A DNA stretch of 33,591 nucleotides from an uncultured Ruegeria sp. (GCF_947504215.1 NZ_CANNGO010000021.1:1-33591), one strand, 5' to 3'; shown: positions 8,170-17,959, counted from the stretch's first letter. The notes: generated by a model not told the origin, from the letters alone. Numbers and translations are program-made.

Positions 8170-9993
8170 TCAGTTTTTCCGTCGCAAGTAGCGCCGGATT
8201 GAGTTCCAGTAAGACACTTTCATGGGGTGGCGAAACATCGTACGACGCCAATCCATCTGGTCGATATCATCGCGCAGTGATAAACGCTTTACGGCGTCTG
8301 GAAGAAGTAGGTCATAGTTCCGTAGCTGCTGCAGATGATTGTTCTGAAGGTCAGCGAGCGACTGGTCTGATGTCCTATCGGCGTTCCAGAAATGGCCGAT
8401 ACTTCTCCAAGTGCCAAGGTCCGGGTGCAGAGAATGCGGCACACCTTCGAAAGCACTATACTCTCGTTTTGTAGGAGCTGATATCAGGCGGGAAAAACAA
8501 AGCCGGTTATAGTCTGCCAATTCCTCGGCATCCAGGGCATCCACCCTAGAGTACACTAAACTAAGAAAGTCCAGAGCACCGCGTTGAACGGTCTGCATCG
8601 CAAGATTTCTAATCTGCACAGCCGAGATGACGTTTACATTGGCAGGCGCGAGTTCGCCCGTCTCTGTCCTTACTGTGAAAATTCCGGAAGTTGGCCGTGA
8701 GAATAACAATTCAACCAACTCGGCGCATTGCACGAGTGTCGCTTCGTAGTCGGCTGTCATCGGCCCGCCAAACAAGTAACCTGAAGCCTCTCTTGTAGCG
8801 CTCGTATTGGTTTTTATCCCCAGGCGATATCCGTGCACACGTTCGCTGATCAACTTTTCGAACACGTTGGAAGCGTTCAGGTCCCAATCGACATCCACGA
8901 TGGCGACACTTTGATGATCCTGATCAAACCAGCTATTTATGTTGTCCCTGAGTTGTGCGTGATCTGCCGTTGGTGCTTCTAAGAGCGCTTCGTGACTGAA
9001 GCCGGTTACCTCTAGAATCGATACTTCGGGAACCGGAAGTTGAAGGATGTCGATAGCCCGTTCGATGATGTACCCGGCACGTTGAGGTAACAATATCCGA
9101 TCGACATCGTCTTGGTTCGCACATTCTGAGATGTAGTTGCAAAAACCAAGTAACAAGGGTCCGCCCATATTGAAGCCATAAGTGTAAAGATCAGCTTCCT
9201 CTGGATCGACATGTGGAAGGCGGGCGGCGATATGACCCCGGATCAGGCTTGTGGTTAAGCTGTCCTCTCCGATACCAGTGTTGCTGAATGGGATATCGTC
9301 TTGCTGCAGGCAGTCCGGGAGCGGTTTCACGTGTACGGCGAGGATATCGCATGCGAGCGCATTTTCGACATCCGCGACCAGGTCAGCACCAAAATGGAGA
9401 ACACGGTGCGGCGCGGTGCCTTCCTCTTTGGTCATGAACGAAAAAATACGCCCATTAAATTTTCCAAGCCCCTCACGGCGATAATCACAGGAGGTATACT
9501 GTTCATCCAGTTCAATCCCGTTCGCCTTAAGCAGGCGGGTGGTCTGGATCTTGCTCAAGTATGAGTCGCTCAGACCAATCACTCGTTTGTCTTTTTGCCG
9601 AGCTATCTCAAGAATCAATACTATGGCAGAATCCGCATAGCTGAACTTTTCTTCGGCGAGTAGTTCATCGCCTGGTTTCACTCCGTGGCCCGGAAAGAGA
9701 ACCGAAAGTACTTCGTAAATCTCTTCTAAGCTAACCTCAGGGGCTTCGTCGGACCCAAACCGACGCCGAGCAAGCTGTTCAGCTTTCTGTCGGGCTGAAC
9801 AAAAACCCACGACATCAAACTGTTTTTCCAAGTACCCATAAACATCTACCACGCTCAGCGCGTAACGCGCTAACAGCGTTCCGAACACGTCAAACGAGAT
9901 GATGTCGTGGTTATCAATCAGGCGAGATATTGTGGAAAGGGTATGCCCGGTGCGCCGAACGATTTCGGCTTTGTTGTGTTCTGGTGAAGGCAT
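8170..9993 (-). CDS. COG5610-type HAD-like protein with altered motif IV
   Basis: The 607-residue protein is a distant, shorter paralogue of the protein at 4986-7382. It has IISFDVFGTLL (motif I, Asp35, in the DxFGT form known from haloacid dehalogenase relatives), VIGLSDSYLS (motif II) and LHFGADLVADVENA (motif IV). In motif IV the usual first aspartate after Gly202 is alanine, while Asp204 and Asp208 remain, so catalysis may be altered or lost. The C-terminal half carries YGFNMGGPLLLGFCNYI and IVDVDWD, comparable to the C-terminal domain of the paralogue. GGGGGAT precedes the ATG. It is the first gene of the operon with the glycosyltransferase. Role: polysaccharide-associated, substrate unknown. 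Confidence 0.85.
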   Translation of the reverse strand: MPSPEHNKAEIVRRTGHTLSTISRLIDNHDIISFDVFGTLLARYALSVVDVYGYLEKQFDVVGFCSARQKAEQLARRRFGSDEAPEVSLEEIYEVLSVLFPGHGVKPGDELLAEEKFSYADSAIVLILEIARQKDKRVIGLSDSYLSKIQTTRLLKANGIELDEQYTSCDYRREGLGKFNGRIFSFMTKEEGTAPHRVLHFGADLVADVENALACDILAVHVKPLPDCLQQDDIPFSNTGIGEDSLTTSLIRGHIAARLPHVDPEEADLYTYGFNMGGPLLLGFCNYISECANQDDVDRILLPQRAGYIIERAIDILQLPVPEVSILEVTGFSHEALLEAPTADHAQLRDNINSWFDQDHQSVAIVDVDWDLNASNVFEKLISERVHGYRLGIKTNTSATREASGYLFGGPMTADYEATLVQCAELVELLFSRPTSGIFTVRTETGELAPANVNVISAVQIRNLAMQTVQRGALDFLSLVYSRVDALDAEELADYNRLCFSRLISAPTKREYSAFEGVPHSLHPDLGTWRSIGHFWNADRTSDQSLADLQNNHLQQLRNYDLLLPDAVKRLSLRDDIDQMDWRRTMFRHPMKVSYWNSIRRYLRRKN

Positions 9994-10412
9994 GGATCCC
10001 CCAGCGTGAGATGTAATTCAGATTCAGTTCACCTTTACCAAGACAAACAGACAACGACCAGCGGTGACACTGAAATCAAGGCCTCGTGCTCATCAGTGCG
10101 TATGCACTATTGTTTTCGTCTACGGGCAACAGCTTTCTTCCTAAAAAACTTGCTACATCAAACTGACAAAACCACAATCTCAGAAACTCGGGCACGTTCA
10201 AAAAGCTCCAATTCGTTGGGATTCGAATGCTTGCGACTGGGCCGGGAAAGTTAACTTCGAACTTGGGCGGGGTGTTGCCGATGGCCAAACCGGGCTTTGG
10301 ACAAATATGCGAACCAAAGCCTATTTTGGATGTTGAGGAGCGCTGGCGATTACGTTAGCCCATTCTTATCCCAGCTTGCGCAGTGGGTTTGCACAGATAG
10401 GTATTGCTTACT
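9994..10412. other. Divergent intergenic region before the rhamnose operon
   Basis: This 419-bp stretch separates the HAD/glycosyltransferase operon (left, minus) from rfbC (right, plus) and must hold promoters for both. I see no convincing open frame. A small inverted repeat AGTGC-GTAT-GCACT lies at 10095-10108 and could be an operator, but it is too short to be sure. Confidence 0.4.
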
Positions 10413-10982
10413 ATGGAATTTACATCCCTCTCCACACCAGAGGTAAAGCTGATTGCACCTAGGCGTTTTGGCGACCACCGGGGGTTTTTCGAAGAAACAT
10501 ATAATTGTGATCAGTTTTTCGCTGCCGGAATCGAAACTATCTTTGTCCAGGATAATCATTCCCTATCAAGCGAGGTTGGAACAGTCCGAGGCCTGCACTT
10601 TCAGGCACCTCCTAGGGCGCAGGTGAAGCTTGTGCGTTGTGGCCGCGGAAGACTGTTTGATGTCGTGGTGGACATTCGCAAGGGATCTCCGACCTTTGGT
10701 CAGTGGGTCGGCGCGGAGTTGAGTTTTGAAAATGGTCTCATGCTTCTGGTTCCTGCTGGGTTTGCCCATGGTTTCATGACGTTGGAGCCTGATACAGAAA
10801 TCGTATACAAATGCTCCGATACTTACGCGCCCGAAACCGAAGGCGCGCTGCGCTGGGATGATCCAGAAGTCGGTATCGATTGGCCGTTGAAAGAGATAGA
10901 AAAAAAACTGTCGGACAAGGACCTCATTGCGCCACTCCTATCAGAACTCGACACTCCTTTCACGTTTGAGGACGTAACATGA
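10413..10982 (+). CDS. rfbC: dTDP-4-dehydrorhamnose 3,5-epimerase
   Basis: This cupin-fold enzyme inverts C3 and C5 of dTDP-4-keto-6-deoxyglucose, the third step to dTDP-L-rhamnose. The 189-residue length is normal. Visible motifs are [13 protein letters not shown] (residues 19-31), [10 protein letters not shown] with the catalytic His62, [17 protein letters not shown] and [12 protein letters not shown], followed by Tyr132 in EIVYKC. The ATG at 10413 is chosen over a TTG at 10404; neither has a strong ribosome binding site. It heads a four-gene operon and its stop overlaps the rfbB start (ATGA). Confidence 0.96.
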   Translation: MEFTSLSTPEVKLIAPRRFGDHRGFFEETYNCDQFFAAGIETIFVQDNHSLSSEVGTVRGLHFQAPPRAQVKLVRCGRGRLFDVVVDIRKGSPTFGQWVGAELSFENGLMLLVPAGFAHGFMTLEPDTEIVYKCSDTYAPETEGALRWDDPEVGIDWPLKEIEKKLSDKDLIAPLLSELDTPFTFEDVT

Positions 10983-12019
10983 AACTTATGGTTACCGGAG
11001 GCGCGGGCTTTATTGGTTCAGCCGTCGTTCGTCGCGCCATCGCTCAAGGCCATTCAGTAGTGAACGTGGATTCACTCACCTACGCGGCCTGCCTCGACAA
11101 TGTCGCCTCGGTCTCAGACGCGCCGGGTTATGCCTTTGAACAAGCCGACATTCGGGACGCGGAAGCGATGGCACGCGTACTGAGAACCCACAAGCCCGAG
11201 GCAATCATGCATCTCGCGGCTGAAAGCCATGTTGACCGGTCGATCGATGGCCCCGCTGCCTTTATCGAAACCAATGTGACAGGCACGTATGTTCTGCTTG
11301 AAGCAGCACGCGCCTATTGGACCGAAGCAGGCAAACCCACCGACTTTCGCTTTCACCATATCTCGACCGATGAAGTTTTCGGATCATTGGGTGAGACCGG
11401 CTTCTTCACAGAAGAAAGCCCGTATAAGCCAAATTCGCCTTATTCGGCGTCGAAAGCCAGTTCGGACCATCTTGTCCGTGCCTGGCAAGAAACCTATGGG
11501 TTGCCTGTTGTTTTGACCAATTGTTCAAACAACTACGGACCATACCAGTTTCCCGAGAAACTGATACCGGTGGTAATCCTTAAAGCACTTTCAGGACAAC
11601 CTATTCCGATCTATGGAACAGGCGACAACATTCGCGATTGGCTGCATGTCGAAGATCATGCTGAGGCGCTGCTGCTGGTTCTGGAAAAGGCCGCTGCCGG
11701 ATCATGCTACAACATCGGCGGCGAAAATGAGATGACGAACCTCGACTTGGTGAAGATGCTCTGCGGCATTCTGGACCGGCTGCGACCAACGGAAAGCTCC
11801 TATGCAGAACAGATGACCTTCGTCATGGACCGCCCCGGACACGACCAGCGCTATGCAATTGATCCAACGCGGATCGTTGAAGATCTGGGATGGCGCCCAA
11901 AGCATACTCCGAAGACCGGCTTGGAACAGACAGTTCAATGGTATCTGGACAATGAGTCATGGCTGAATGCGCTGTTGGCGCGTGACGGTGTCGGAGAGCG
12001 CCTGGGTGTAGATAGATGA
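10979..12019 (+). CDS. rfbB: dTDP-glucose 4,6-dehydratase
   Basis: This extended short-chain dehydrogenase converts dTDP-glucose to dTDP-4-keto-6-deoxyglucose using bound NAD. The 346 residues match the family. The nucleotide-binding motif is TGGAGFIGS (residues 6-14). The catalytic STDEVFG gives Asp131 and Glu132, and YSASK gives Tyr155 and Lys159. [17 protein letters not shown] and the late [10 protein letters not shown] are also family hallmarks. It overlaps rfbC by 4 bp at its start and rfbD by 4 bp at its end, so translation is probably coupled along the operon. Confidence 0.97.
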   Translation: MKLMVTGGAGFIGSAVVRRAIAQGHSVVNVDSLTYAACLDNVASVSDAPGYAFEQADIRDAEAMARVLRTHKPEAIMHLAAESHVDRSIDGPAAFIETNVTGTYVLLEAARAYWTEAGKPTDFRFHHISTDEVFGSLGETGFFTEESPYKPNSPYSASKASSDHLVRAWQETYGLPVVLTNCSNNYGPYQFPEKLIPVVILKALSGQPIPIYGTGDNIRDWLHVEDHAEALLLVLEKAAAGSCYNIGGENEMTNLDLVKMLCGILDRLRPTESSYAEQMTFVMDRPGHDQRYAIDPTRIVEDLGWRPKHTPKTGLEQTVQWYLDNESWLNALLARDGVGERLGVDR

Positions 12020-12894
12020 AGATACTTGTCTTTGGTCGCAGCGGGCAGGTCGCCACGGAATTGCAAAGACAAGCAGCAGTTCGCGGTATTGCCATAGAAG
12101 CGCTGGGCCGTACAGAAGCCGACCTAGCGAATGCGGCAATGTGTGCTGAACGCGTGTATGAATCCGACTCAGACGTGGTTATCAATGCCGCCGCGTACAC
12201 CGCCGTCGACAAGGCCGAAGACGAAAGCGACCTTGCCCGGTTGATAAACGCTGACGCTCCCGGGGCGATGGCGCGCGCAGCGGCGGCTCGTGGCATACCA
12301 TTTCTTCATGTATCGACGGATTATGTCTTTGACGGATCGGGCGATATGCAAAGAACGACAGAAGATCCGACGGGTCCGTTAGGTGTTTATGGAAACACCA
12401 AGCTGGATGGCGAGCATCAGGTTGCTGAAGCTGGCGGTTGGCATGCGATCCTGCGGACAAGCTGGGTCTTCTCGGCGCATGGAAACAACTTTGTAAAAAC
12501 CATGCTGCGACTGGCAGAAAGCCGAGACCAACTGAGCATCGTTGCGGATCAGGTCGGCGGTCCTACACCGGCGGCGGATATTGCTTCGACGCTTCTGACG
12601 ATGGCCCAGAACGGGTCCTGGGTTGAAGGGGGCTTGTTTCATTACGCCGGAACTCCAGATGCAAGTTGGGCCGATTTCGCGCGCGAGATTTTTTTACAGG
12701 CGGGCCTTGCGACCCATGTCGAGGACATTCCCACCAGCGCTTATCCTACGCCAGCCGCGCGACCCAGGAATTCACGCCTGGATTGCTCACGGCTTGAGAA
12801 AATTCATGGTCTTCCGCGGCCTGACTGGAAAGCGGGGTTGGCCGACGTGCTTTCTCAGTTAGGTCAGGTCAAAGCGCCATCTTCGAAAGGTTAA
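12016..12894 (+). CDS. rfbD: dTDP-4-dehydrorhamnose reductase
   Basis: This NAD(P)H-dependent reductase makes dTDP-L-rhamnose, the last step of the pathway. The 292-residue protein starts [16 protein letters not shown] (nucleotide-binding GxxGQV), then [23 protein letters not shown] and YGNTKLDGE (the catalytic Tyr-x-x-x-Lys), and LRTSWVFS. These are the standard landmarks of RmlD. It overlaps rfbB (ATGA) and is followed three bases later by rfbA. The product feeds surface-glycan glycosyltransferases; the neighbouring transferase at 7395 is a possible but unproven user. Confidence 0.97.
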   Translation: MKILVFGRSGQVATELQRQAAVRGIAIEALGRTEADLANAAMCAERVYESDSDVVINAAAYTAVDKAEDESDLARLINADAPGAMARAAAARGIPFLHVSTDYVFDGSGDMQRTTEDPTGPLGVYGNTKLDGEHQVAEAGGWHAILRTSWVFSAHGNNFVKTMLRLAESRDQLSIVADQVGGPTPAADIASTLLTMAQNGSWVEGGLFHYAGTPDASWADFAREIFLQAGLATHVEDIPTSAYPTPAARPRNSRLDCSRLEKIHGLPRPDWKAGLADVLSQLGQVKAPSSKG

Positions 12895-12897
12895 AAC

Positions 12898-13767
12898 ATG
12901 GAACGTAAGGGAATTATTCTTGCCGGCGGCTCGGGGACGCGCCTCTACCCGATTACGATGGCGATTTCGAAACAGTTGCTGCCGGTCTACGACAAACCGA
13001 TGATATTCTACCCACTAAGCGTCCTGATGCTGGCGCAAATCCGTGAGGTTGCGATCATCACAACGCCACAGGATCAGGAACAGTTCATTCGCCTTTTTGG
13101 TGACGGAAGCCAATATGGGTTGAGCCTGACATGGATCGTGCAAGATTCTCCTGATGGGCTGGCCCAAGCCTATACGCTGGCAGAGGATTTCCTTGCCGGT
13201 GCGCCTTCGGCAATGATCCTAGGGGACAACGTTTTCTTCGGCCACGGGCTGCCGAGCCTATTGGCCGATGCAGACGCGAACAAGCGGGGTGGGACGGTTT
13301 TTGCCTATCGCGTCGCCGATCCTGAACGTTATGGGGTTGTGGCCTTTGAAGGAAAAAAGGTTCGGGAGATCATTGAGAAACCGAAAGATCCGCCGTCAAA
13401 CTATGCGGTCACCGGTCTCTATTTCTTAGATGGCGATGCACCGGCGCGGGCCAAGCAAATCAAACCGTCGGCACGAGGTGAGCTTGAGATCACGTCACTA
13501 TTGCAGATGTACTTGGATGAAAATCTGCTCGATGTTCAAACCATGGGCCGGGGCTTTGCATGGCTGGATACCGGAACACACGGCACCCTGCTTGAGGCGG
13601 GAAGCTTTGTACGTACCTTGACCGAACGTCAGGGAATGCAGACTGGCAGCCTAGACGAAATCGCATGGAGTAACGGGTGGATTGATGATGCCGCCCTTGA
13701 GAAGCGCGCGCAAATGTTTGCAAAATCAACCTATGGCACGTATTTGGCTTCGCTCCTAAATGACTGA
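12898..13767 (+). CDS. rfbA: Glucose-1-phosphate thymidylyltransferase
   Basis: It joins dTTP and glucose-1-phosphate to dTDP-glucose, the first step to dTDP-rhamnose. The 289-residue protein shows the pyrophosphorylase signature GIILAGGSGTRLYPIT (residues 5-20), SKQLLPVYDKPMIFYPLS, MILGDNVFFGHGL with the metal-binding Asp, and IIEKPKDPPSNYAVTGLYFLD. The length is normal for the short RmlA class. It is the last gene of the rfbC-B-D-A operon. No clear terminator follows; the attachment site of the integrated element begins about 400 bp downstream. Confidence 0.97.
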   Translation: MERKGIILAGGSGTRLYPITMAISKQLLPVYDKPMIFYPLSVLMLAQIREVAIITTPQDQEQFIRLFGDGSQYGLSLTWIVQDSPDGLAQAYTLAEDFLAGAPSAMILGDNVFFGHGLPSLLADADANKRGGTVFAYRVADPERYGVVAFEGKKVREIIEKPKDPPSNYAVTGLYFLDGDAPARAKQIKPSARGELEITSLLQMYLDENLLDVQTMGRGFAWLDTGTHGTLLEAGSFVRTLTERQGMQTGSLDEIAWSNGWIDDAALEKRAQMFAKSTYGTYLASLLND

Positions 13768-14170
13768 GTTTGGTCCGGCTTTAAATAGCAGGGCTTAAGA
13801 CCATATTCGCACCCTTTTTGAGCACGAGCCAGTTCTAGGCCGGAGGGTCTCTGGCCTGACCGTACTGCTTTATGTCTGCGTGTTACGGATCATGTCATGA
13901 GACATGAATACATAATAACAGCCTTTATCGGCGGTCTTATTTGGGTCAACGAAGCGAAGACCAAGTGGATTTATCGGCACGGGCAGCGATGCGCCCAAGC
14001 CGCGTCTGCATCGCGACAACGGGTCAAGCTAAATCTCTGCTGGTCTTGCTGAATGGCCGGAAGATCAGCATATCCGAGACATGCCATATCATCCGCAGCC
14101 CCTGTGCAAGAGCAAGCGCTGGCGCCAAACCCTCAAGACCCGCATTCTGTTGAAAATAAATACTAAAATT
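13768..14170. other. Intergenic stretch between rfbA and the left attachment site
   Basis: No supported gene is seen. A weak hairpin (AGGCC 13837-13841 with GGCCT 13853-13857) could help end rfbA transcription. Before integration this would have been the sequence directly downstream of tRNA-Leu. Confidence 0.45.
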
Positions 14171-14226
14171 TGGTACCCGCGGCCGGACTCGAACCGGCAC
14201 GGCCTTCCGGCCCAGAGATTTTAAGT
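14171..14226. repeat. Left attachment site: 56-bp displaced 3' fragment of tRNA-Leu
   Basis: These 56 bases are identical to 29609-29664, the 3' part of tRNA-Leu(UAA) from the encoded CCA through the T arm and variable arm to the anticodon loop. Identity stops exactly after TTTTAAGT. The D arm and 5' acceptor strand are missing, so this copy is not a functional tRNA. It marks the left end of an integrated element of about 15.4 kb, and the integrase gene begins 153 bp inside. Confidence 0.95.
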
Positions 14227-14315
14227 TACTGTGCCTGCGATATTTTGTGGTCCAATAGCACCTATTGAGGGTCCGCAGGGCCAAGAAAACAAGACATCAT
14301 CGTCTCAAAGCACAT

Positions 14316-14362
14316 CCTGAGACTTCTCAGGACCTAACTGAAACATGGCCTGAAACATGGCC
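14316..14362. promoter_or_regulatory. Inverted repeat and tandem repeat before the integrase gene
   Basis: CCTGAGA-CT-TCTCAGG (14316-14331) is an inverted repeat with 7-bp arms. It is followed by two direct copies of TGAAACATGGCC (14339-14350 and 14351-14362). They sit between the left attachment site and the integrase start, where arm-type integrase or excisionase sites and the integrase promoter are expected. Confidence 0.45.
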
Positions 14363-14379
14363 TACGGAGGCGATCAAAG

Positions 14380-15528
14380 ATGACCACGAAACTCACACAG
14401 GCAATAGTATATGGGCTGGCCGAGGATCATCCAACTAGCGCTCAGATCTACGACAGCGAGGCGAAGGGCCTGCGCCTCGTCGTGGGCAAGCGCAGTATAT
14501 CCTACAAGCACGTCGGGCGCATCAACGACGGTACCGACCGCTACGTGTCCATCATGATCGGCAGGACGGATGAGGTGTCGCTGCGCGGTGCTAGGGAGCG
14601 CTCGGCTGAGCTCCGGCTGGCGTTGCGGCGCGGTGATGACCCGAGGACCAAGAAGGTCGCGGTGCCGACCATCGCGGATGCCCTTGAACGATATCTAGAA
14701 GGACGGCCCGATCTGAGTGAACGTACGGCCTCGTGGTACCGTCAGAAGGTGAACGGATCGCTGAGCTCCCTTCGCAAGCTGCCGGTAGATCGGATCGACC
14801 GCGAAGCTGTAAGGTCCCTCCATGAGCGGCTGACCAAGAATTCTGGCCCCTACTGTGCGAACGGAGCCATGCGCGTTCTCAAACTGCTTCTGAACGACGT
14901 CGCCAGAACGCACGATCTTCCGCCAAACCCAGTGACGCGCGGCGTACGCATGAACAAAGAGCGGGCGCGTGACTGGGCAGTTGGCCCCGATGATATGCCC
15001 CTGCTTTGGCGAAGGCTCGACTCGATGGAAGACCGGGTCCGTCGCGCCTGCTGGCTGCTGATGCTGACCACGGGCCTTAGGTCCACGAACGCTCGCTCGG
15101 CGAGGTGGGAACATCTCGACGACGATGGAGTCTTGTTTATCCCGCGAGCTAAGTCGGGACGTAGTTTTCACCTGCCTTTGCCACGCCTCATGATCCAAGA
15201 ACTCGGTGAGGTGCAAGACCTGACCAAACCTTTTGAGAGTCCCTTCATCTTTCCGTCAACCACAGCTAAGTCAGGGCACATTGAGCAGATGGTTCGAATT
15301 AAGTCTTTTCCCTACGCGCCGCATCAGATGCGTCATACTTATCGGACACATGCATTAGAGGCTGGTGTGGATTTTCAATCAGTTACGATGTTGATGGACC
15401 ACGCCAATACCCATGTATCATTCAGCTACGTAACCCGAGCGCACTTGATAGGTCATCTCCGGGAGTGCCAGGAACGGGTGTGTTCTCGTTTGAATTCGTA
15501 TCGCCAATTAAATTTCGGGCAACGATAG
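14380..15528 (+). CDS. int: Tyrosine recombinase (integrase) of the tRNA-Leu element
   Basis: The 382-residue protein has the phage-integrase layout: an N-terminal arm-binding region, a core-binding SAM-like domain (about 95-190) and a catalytic domain (about 200-360). The full active-site set can be read: Arg234 (TTGLRS), Lys258 (RAKSGRS), His315 and Arg318 (PHQMRHTY), His341 (MDHANTH) and the nucleophile Tyr350 (VSFSYV). ACGGAGG precedes the ATG. It lies just inside the left end of the element and should cut and join within the 56-bp tRNA-Leu core. All active residues are present, so the element may still be mobile. Confidence 0.96.
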   Translation: MTTKLTQAIVYGLAEDHPTSAQIYDSEAKGLRLVVGKRSISYKHVGRINDGTDRYVSIMIGRTDEVSLRGARERSAELRLALRRGDDPRTKKVAVPTIADALERYLEGRPDLSERTASWYRQKVNGSLSSLRKLPVDRIDREAVRSLHERLTKNSGPYCANGAMRVLKLLLNDVARTHDLPPNPVTRGVRMNKERARDWAVGPDDMPLLWRRLDSMEDRVRRACWLLMLTTGLRSTNARSARWEHLDDDGVLFIPRAKSGRSFHLPLPRLMIQELGEVQDLTKPFESPFIFPSTTAKSGHIEQMVRIKSFPYAPHQMRHTYRTHALEAGVDFQSVTMLMDHANTHVSFSYVTRAHLIGHLRECQERVCSRLNSYRQLNFGQR

Positions 15529-15762
15529 AATGAGAGGGCCTAACTCAAATTTCCCACGAATTGCCCTTCAACTCGCCACTAGTTGACTTTGCTTGGTTCA
15601 AGGCTAACCGACAAATTCTTTAATACGTCGCTGATTGAGCATTTGATTTACCCGGTCCAAGCCAAACTTGAAAACTGAAGCAGAAACGGGCATCCTCTAC
15701 AAGGAATGCCAAGGCCTCAACGAATTTTGATTTTTGTTATTCAATAAAACTGATGAGCGGAT

Positions 15763-16923
15763 GTGGTGGTTAGAACCTTAACGGAAGCATTGGACTACGC
15801 GCTGAAAAATCGGCCAGCAGATCAAGTGAACACATTTGGTGCCGCTGGCGTTAGAACGCTTTTTCCTAGCAGTGAAACTATCTCCTCTTTGTCATTTGAT
15901 GGTCCGGGGACAGAGCCTTTTTTTCTGCCAGATTTTCTGAATGCTAAAGGCGAAAACTCCATTTCGCGCATGTTCTCGCTACCTTTTGGTGAAAGAGCCT
16001 CAAATCTGGTCGGCAACGAAGAGAAAACGTTAGAACGCTGCCGCACTCTTTCGGTCGAGATTATCGCCGAGGCGCTGTTGCGCGACAAACGCTTCCCTAG
16101 CGAGTTGGTGCAGGTCACCCATGGCGACCTCGACAATCCGCCGCTATTCATAGTGATGAACCCAGGGATGGAGGACGTCAATGAAACCCGGGTAGTCACA
16201 GATGAGCTTGAAATACCTACCGAGGAATTGCTTGAGGCCGCCGTGCGTTTGGCGGATCGCGTCAGTTACGAGTTACATATTGTTTTGATGAGCTTCCTTA
16301 GCGGTGGGCTTGACGGTTTGGCCCAGCTCTTTGCAATATGCCGCCCCGAAGTCGTTATGACTCGAAATCCCGAGATGGAGGACATTTGCCTACCCGATCC
16401 GTCTCTAAAAATCACCGGCAAAATGCCCGGTACCGTCGGCATCGTTTGCGAAGACAATCAGGGCGTGATAGGCGTGACCACTGCTTGGCATGTCGCGGGC
16501 AATACAGGCGACGTTGTCGATGTGGATGGGCACAACGAAATCGTAGGTCCCGTCAGTCAGGTTCAAGACATTGCTTTCATTCCGATCAACGGCAATCGTC
16601 CCAACACTGTTTCGCGCTTGGTCATGAAGGGCTACGGCCCACGCCATCAGGGGCTTCTCGAATTTGAAGGTGCTGTGACCGGAAAGGAAAGCGCACTGCT
16701 TGTGACTGTCTCTCCGGGGCTGCTCAGCCGAGACCCCTTGAATCGACTCACGTTGCGAACCGAAATGAAGGCTAACGCTGGTGACAGCGGTTGCGCGCTG
16801 CTGGAGGGTAATGAGGTTGTCGGCTTTGCACTTCGCAATACCAAGCCAGGCCAATACCCAGAATTCACTGAGTGGATTTGGGCCGACAACGCTCTCGCCG
16901 CCCTCAACCTATCTCCGCTTTAG
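15763..16923 (+). CDS. Trypsin-fold serine protease with a large unknown N-terminal region
   Basis: The last 170 of 386 residues read as a chymotrypsin-like protease. VTTAWHVAGN gives the catalytic histidine (His243), VQDIAFIPI the aspartate (Asp269) and NAGDSGCALL the nucleophile (Ser342), with the usual order and spacing. VVGFAL follows the serine, as in trypsin-like enzymes. No signal peptide or membrane helix is seen, so it is probably cytoplasmic, unlike secreted housekeeping proteases. Residues 1-215 match nothing I know. The start is GTG; an ATG two bases earlier is out of frame. The next gene follows after 31 bp, so the two form an operon. Inside a mobile element this suggests a protease-based conflict system, which is inference. 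Confidence 0.75.
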   Translation: MVVRTLTEALDYALKNRPADQVNTFGAAGVRTLFPSSETISSLSFDGPGTEPFFLPDFLNAKGENSISRMFSLPFGERASNLVGNEEKTLERCRTLSVEIIAEALLRDKRFPSELVQVTHGDLDNPPLFIVMNPGMEDVNETRVVTDELEIPTEELLEAAVRLADRVSYELHIVLMSFLSGGLDGLAQLFAICRPEVVMTRNPEMEDICLPDPSLKITGKMPGTVGIVCEDNQGVIGVTTAWHVAGNTGDVVDVDGHNEIVGPVSQVQDIAFIPINGNRPNTVSRLVMKGYGPRHQGLLEFEGAVTGKESALLVTVSPGLLSRDPLNRLTLRTEMKANAGDSGCALLEGNEVVGFALRNTKPGQYPEFTEWIWADNALAALNLSPL

Positions 16924-16954
16924 ACTGTGCCGCTCTTTTGAAAGGGACTACTAC

Positions 16955-17959
16955 ATGGGATTCATTACTAGTTTGCTGAGGAAGATTAGGTCCGCCCCAC
17001 CAACCGACTACACTATCCTAAGGAATTTGGTGGATCCCGACTCAGGGATCGCAGGGTTAGAAATTAAACCAGACGAAACTTACATCGAAGTCTTCGTGGA
17101 GAGTATGCGTTTGGCCGAAGGGCGACGTTTTGCTACTCAATTCAATGGGATGATCTACAGCTTTATCTCTTTTGCGCGCGCCGGAGAAGCTACTGCAGAA
17201 ATGGCCTCGGTTACAAAACCTGGTAAGCTTGCTGAACTGGACCCTAAGAACCTTGATCGAGTGATTACAGTCGAAAACAAGCTCTTGGGCGCAGTACCCT
17301 GGCGTGGAGGCACCTTGGGGCTAGAGTTGGGTCTCTTTTCTGTCAAATCAGTGAATTTGATGTCGCCGATACTTGATTATGTCACTCGCGTCTCTGAAGC
17401 AGGCGGTATCTCCTTCGTGGGCAAAATCAAACCATTCTTACCACTCATCACAGAAGGATTGGATCTGATTGCTGGGCAGACGCAAAATGTCGCCATAGAG
17501 GTCGCGCTTGACGCGGATCTCACACTCGTTCAAAGCGAGTATATCGCCATAGTAGCCTGCAAACGTGGACAAATCGCCCCTGCCGACGTGACGTTAGATC
17601 CTGCTGATCGACAACTGCTAGTAAAGGGGAAACCTCTCAAGGACGGCTACTGCGTTCTTTCACTGCGGGCTACGCCGGAGAAAGCCGATTACGGCGAAAT
17701 TCCCGAGCTCGCCTCAGCCTATACAAACTTCCGCGACGAAATGAAGTCAGGCAAACGCAAAAACGCCGAAGAGGCAAAACAAGCTCTGCGCGTCGCGATA
17801 TACACTTCGCCCGATCTAATCGAATCCGACAAAGACAGACTTGTTGCGCTCAACGAAAAGGAGTTCAATCGCATCTTCACAGGTGGCCCGATTGGTGGAC
17901 ACGACGTGGCGCCACCGCCGGAAACTCTCTATGGTCTCAAATTATACGGATCTTGGTAA
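16955..17959 (+). CDS. Unknown protein paired with the trypsin-fold protease
   Basis: I do not recognise this 334-residue protein. It has no signal peptide, no clear membrane helix and no catalytic motif that I can name. The centre is rich in hydrophobic beta-like runs (IAIEVALDADLTLVQSEYIAIVAC is typical of the texture, near residues 180-205), and the C-terminal third is charged and helical (KSGKRKNAEEAKQALRVAI). The start is set at 16955 because AAAGGGA lies nine bases before it; an upstream in-frame extension would overlap the protease gene. The tight spacing to the protease suggests a partner, substrate or regulator. Confidence 0.7.
   Translation: MGFITSLLRKIRSAPPTDYTILRNLVDPDSGIAGLEIKPDETYIEVFVESMRLAEGRRFATQFNGMIYSFISFARAGEATAEMASVTKPGKLAELDPKNLDRVITVENKLLGAVPWRGGTLGLELGLFSVKSVNLMSPILDYVTRVSEAGGISFVGKIKPFLPLITEGLDLIAGQTQNVAIEVALDADLTLVQSEYIAIVACKRGQIAPADVTLDPADRQLLVKGKPLKDGYCVLSLRATPEKADYGEIPELASAYTNFRDEMKSGKRKNAEEAKQALRVAIYTSPDLIESDKDRLVALNEKEFNRIFTGGPIGGHDVAPPPETLYGLKLYGSW

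Noticed and set aside
14171..14226. A second tRNA-Leu gene at the left end of the element
   Set aside because: Only the 3' part is present; the D arm and the 5' acceptor strand are missing, so it is the displaced attachment fragment.
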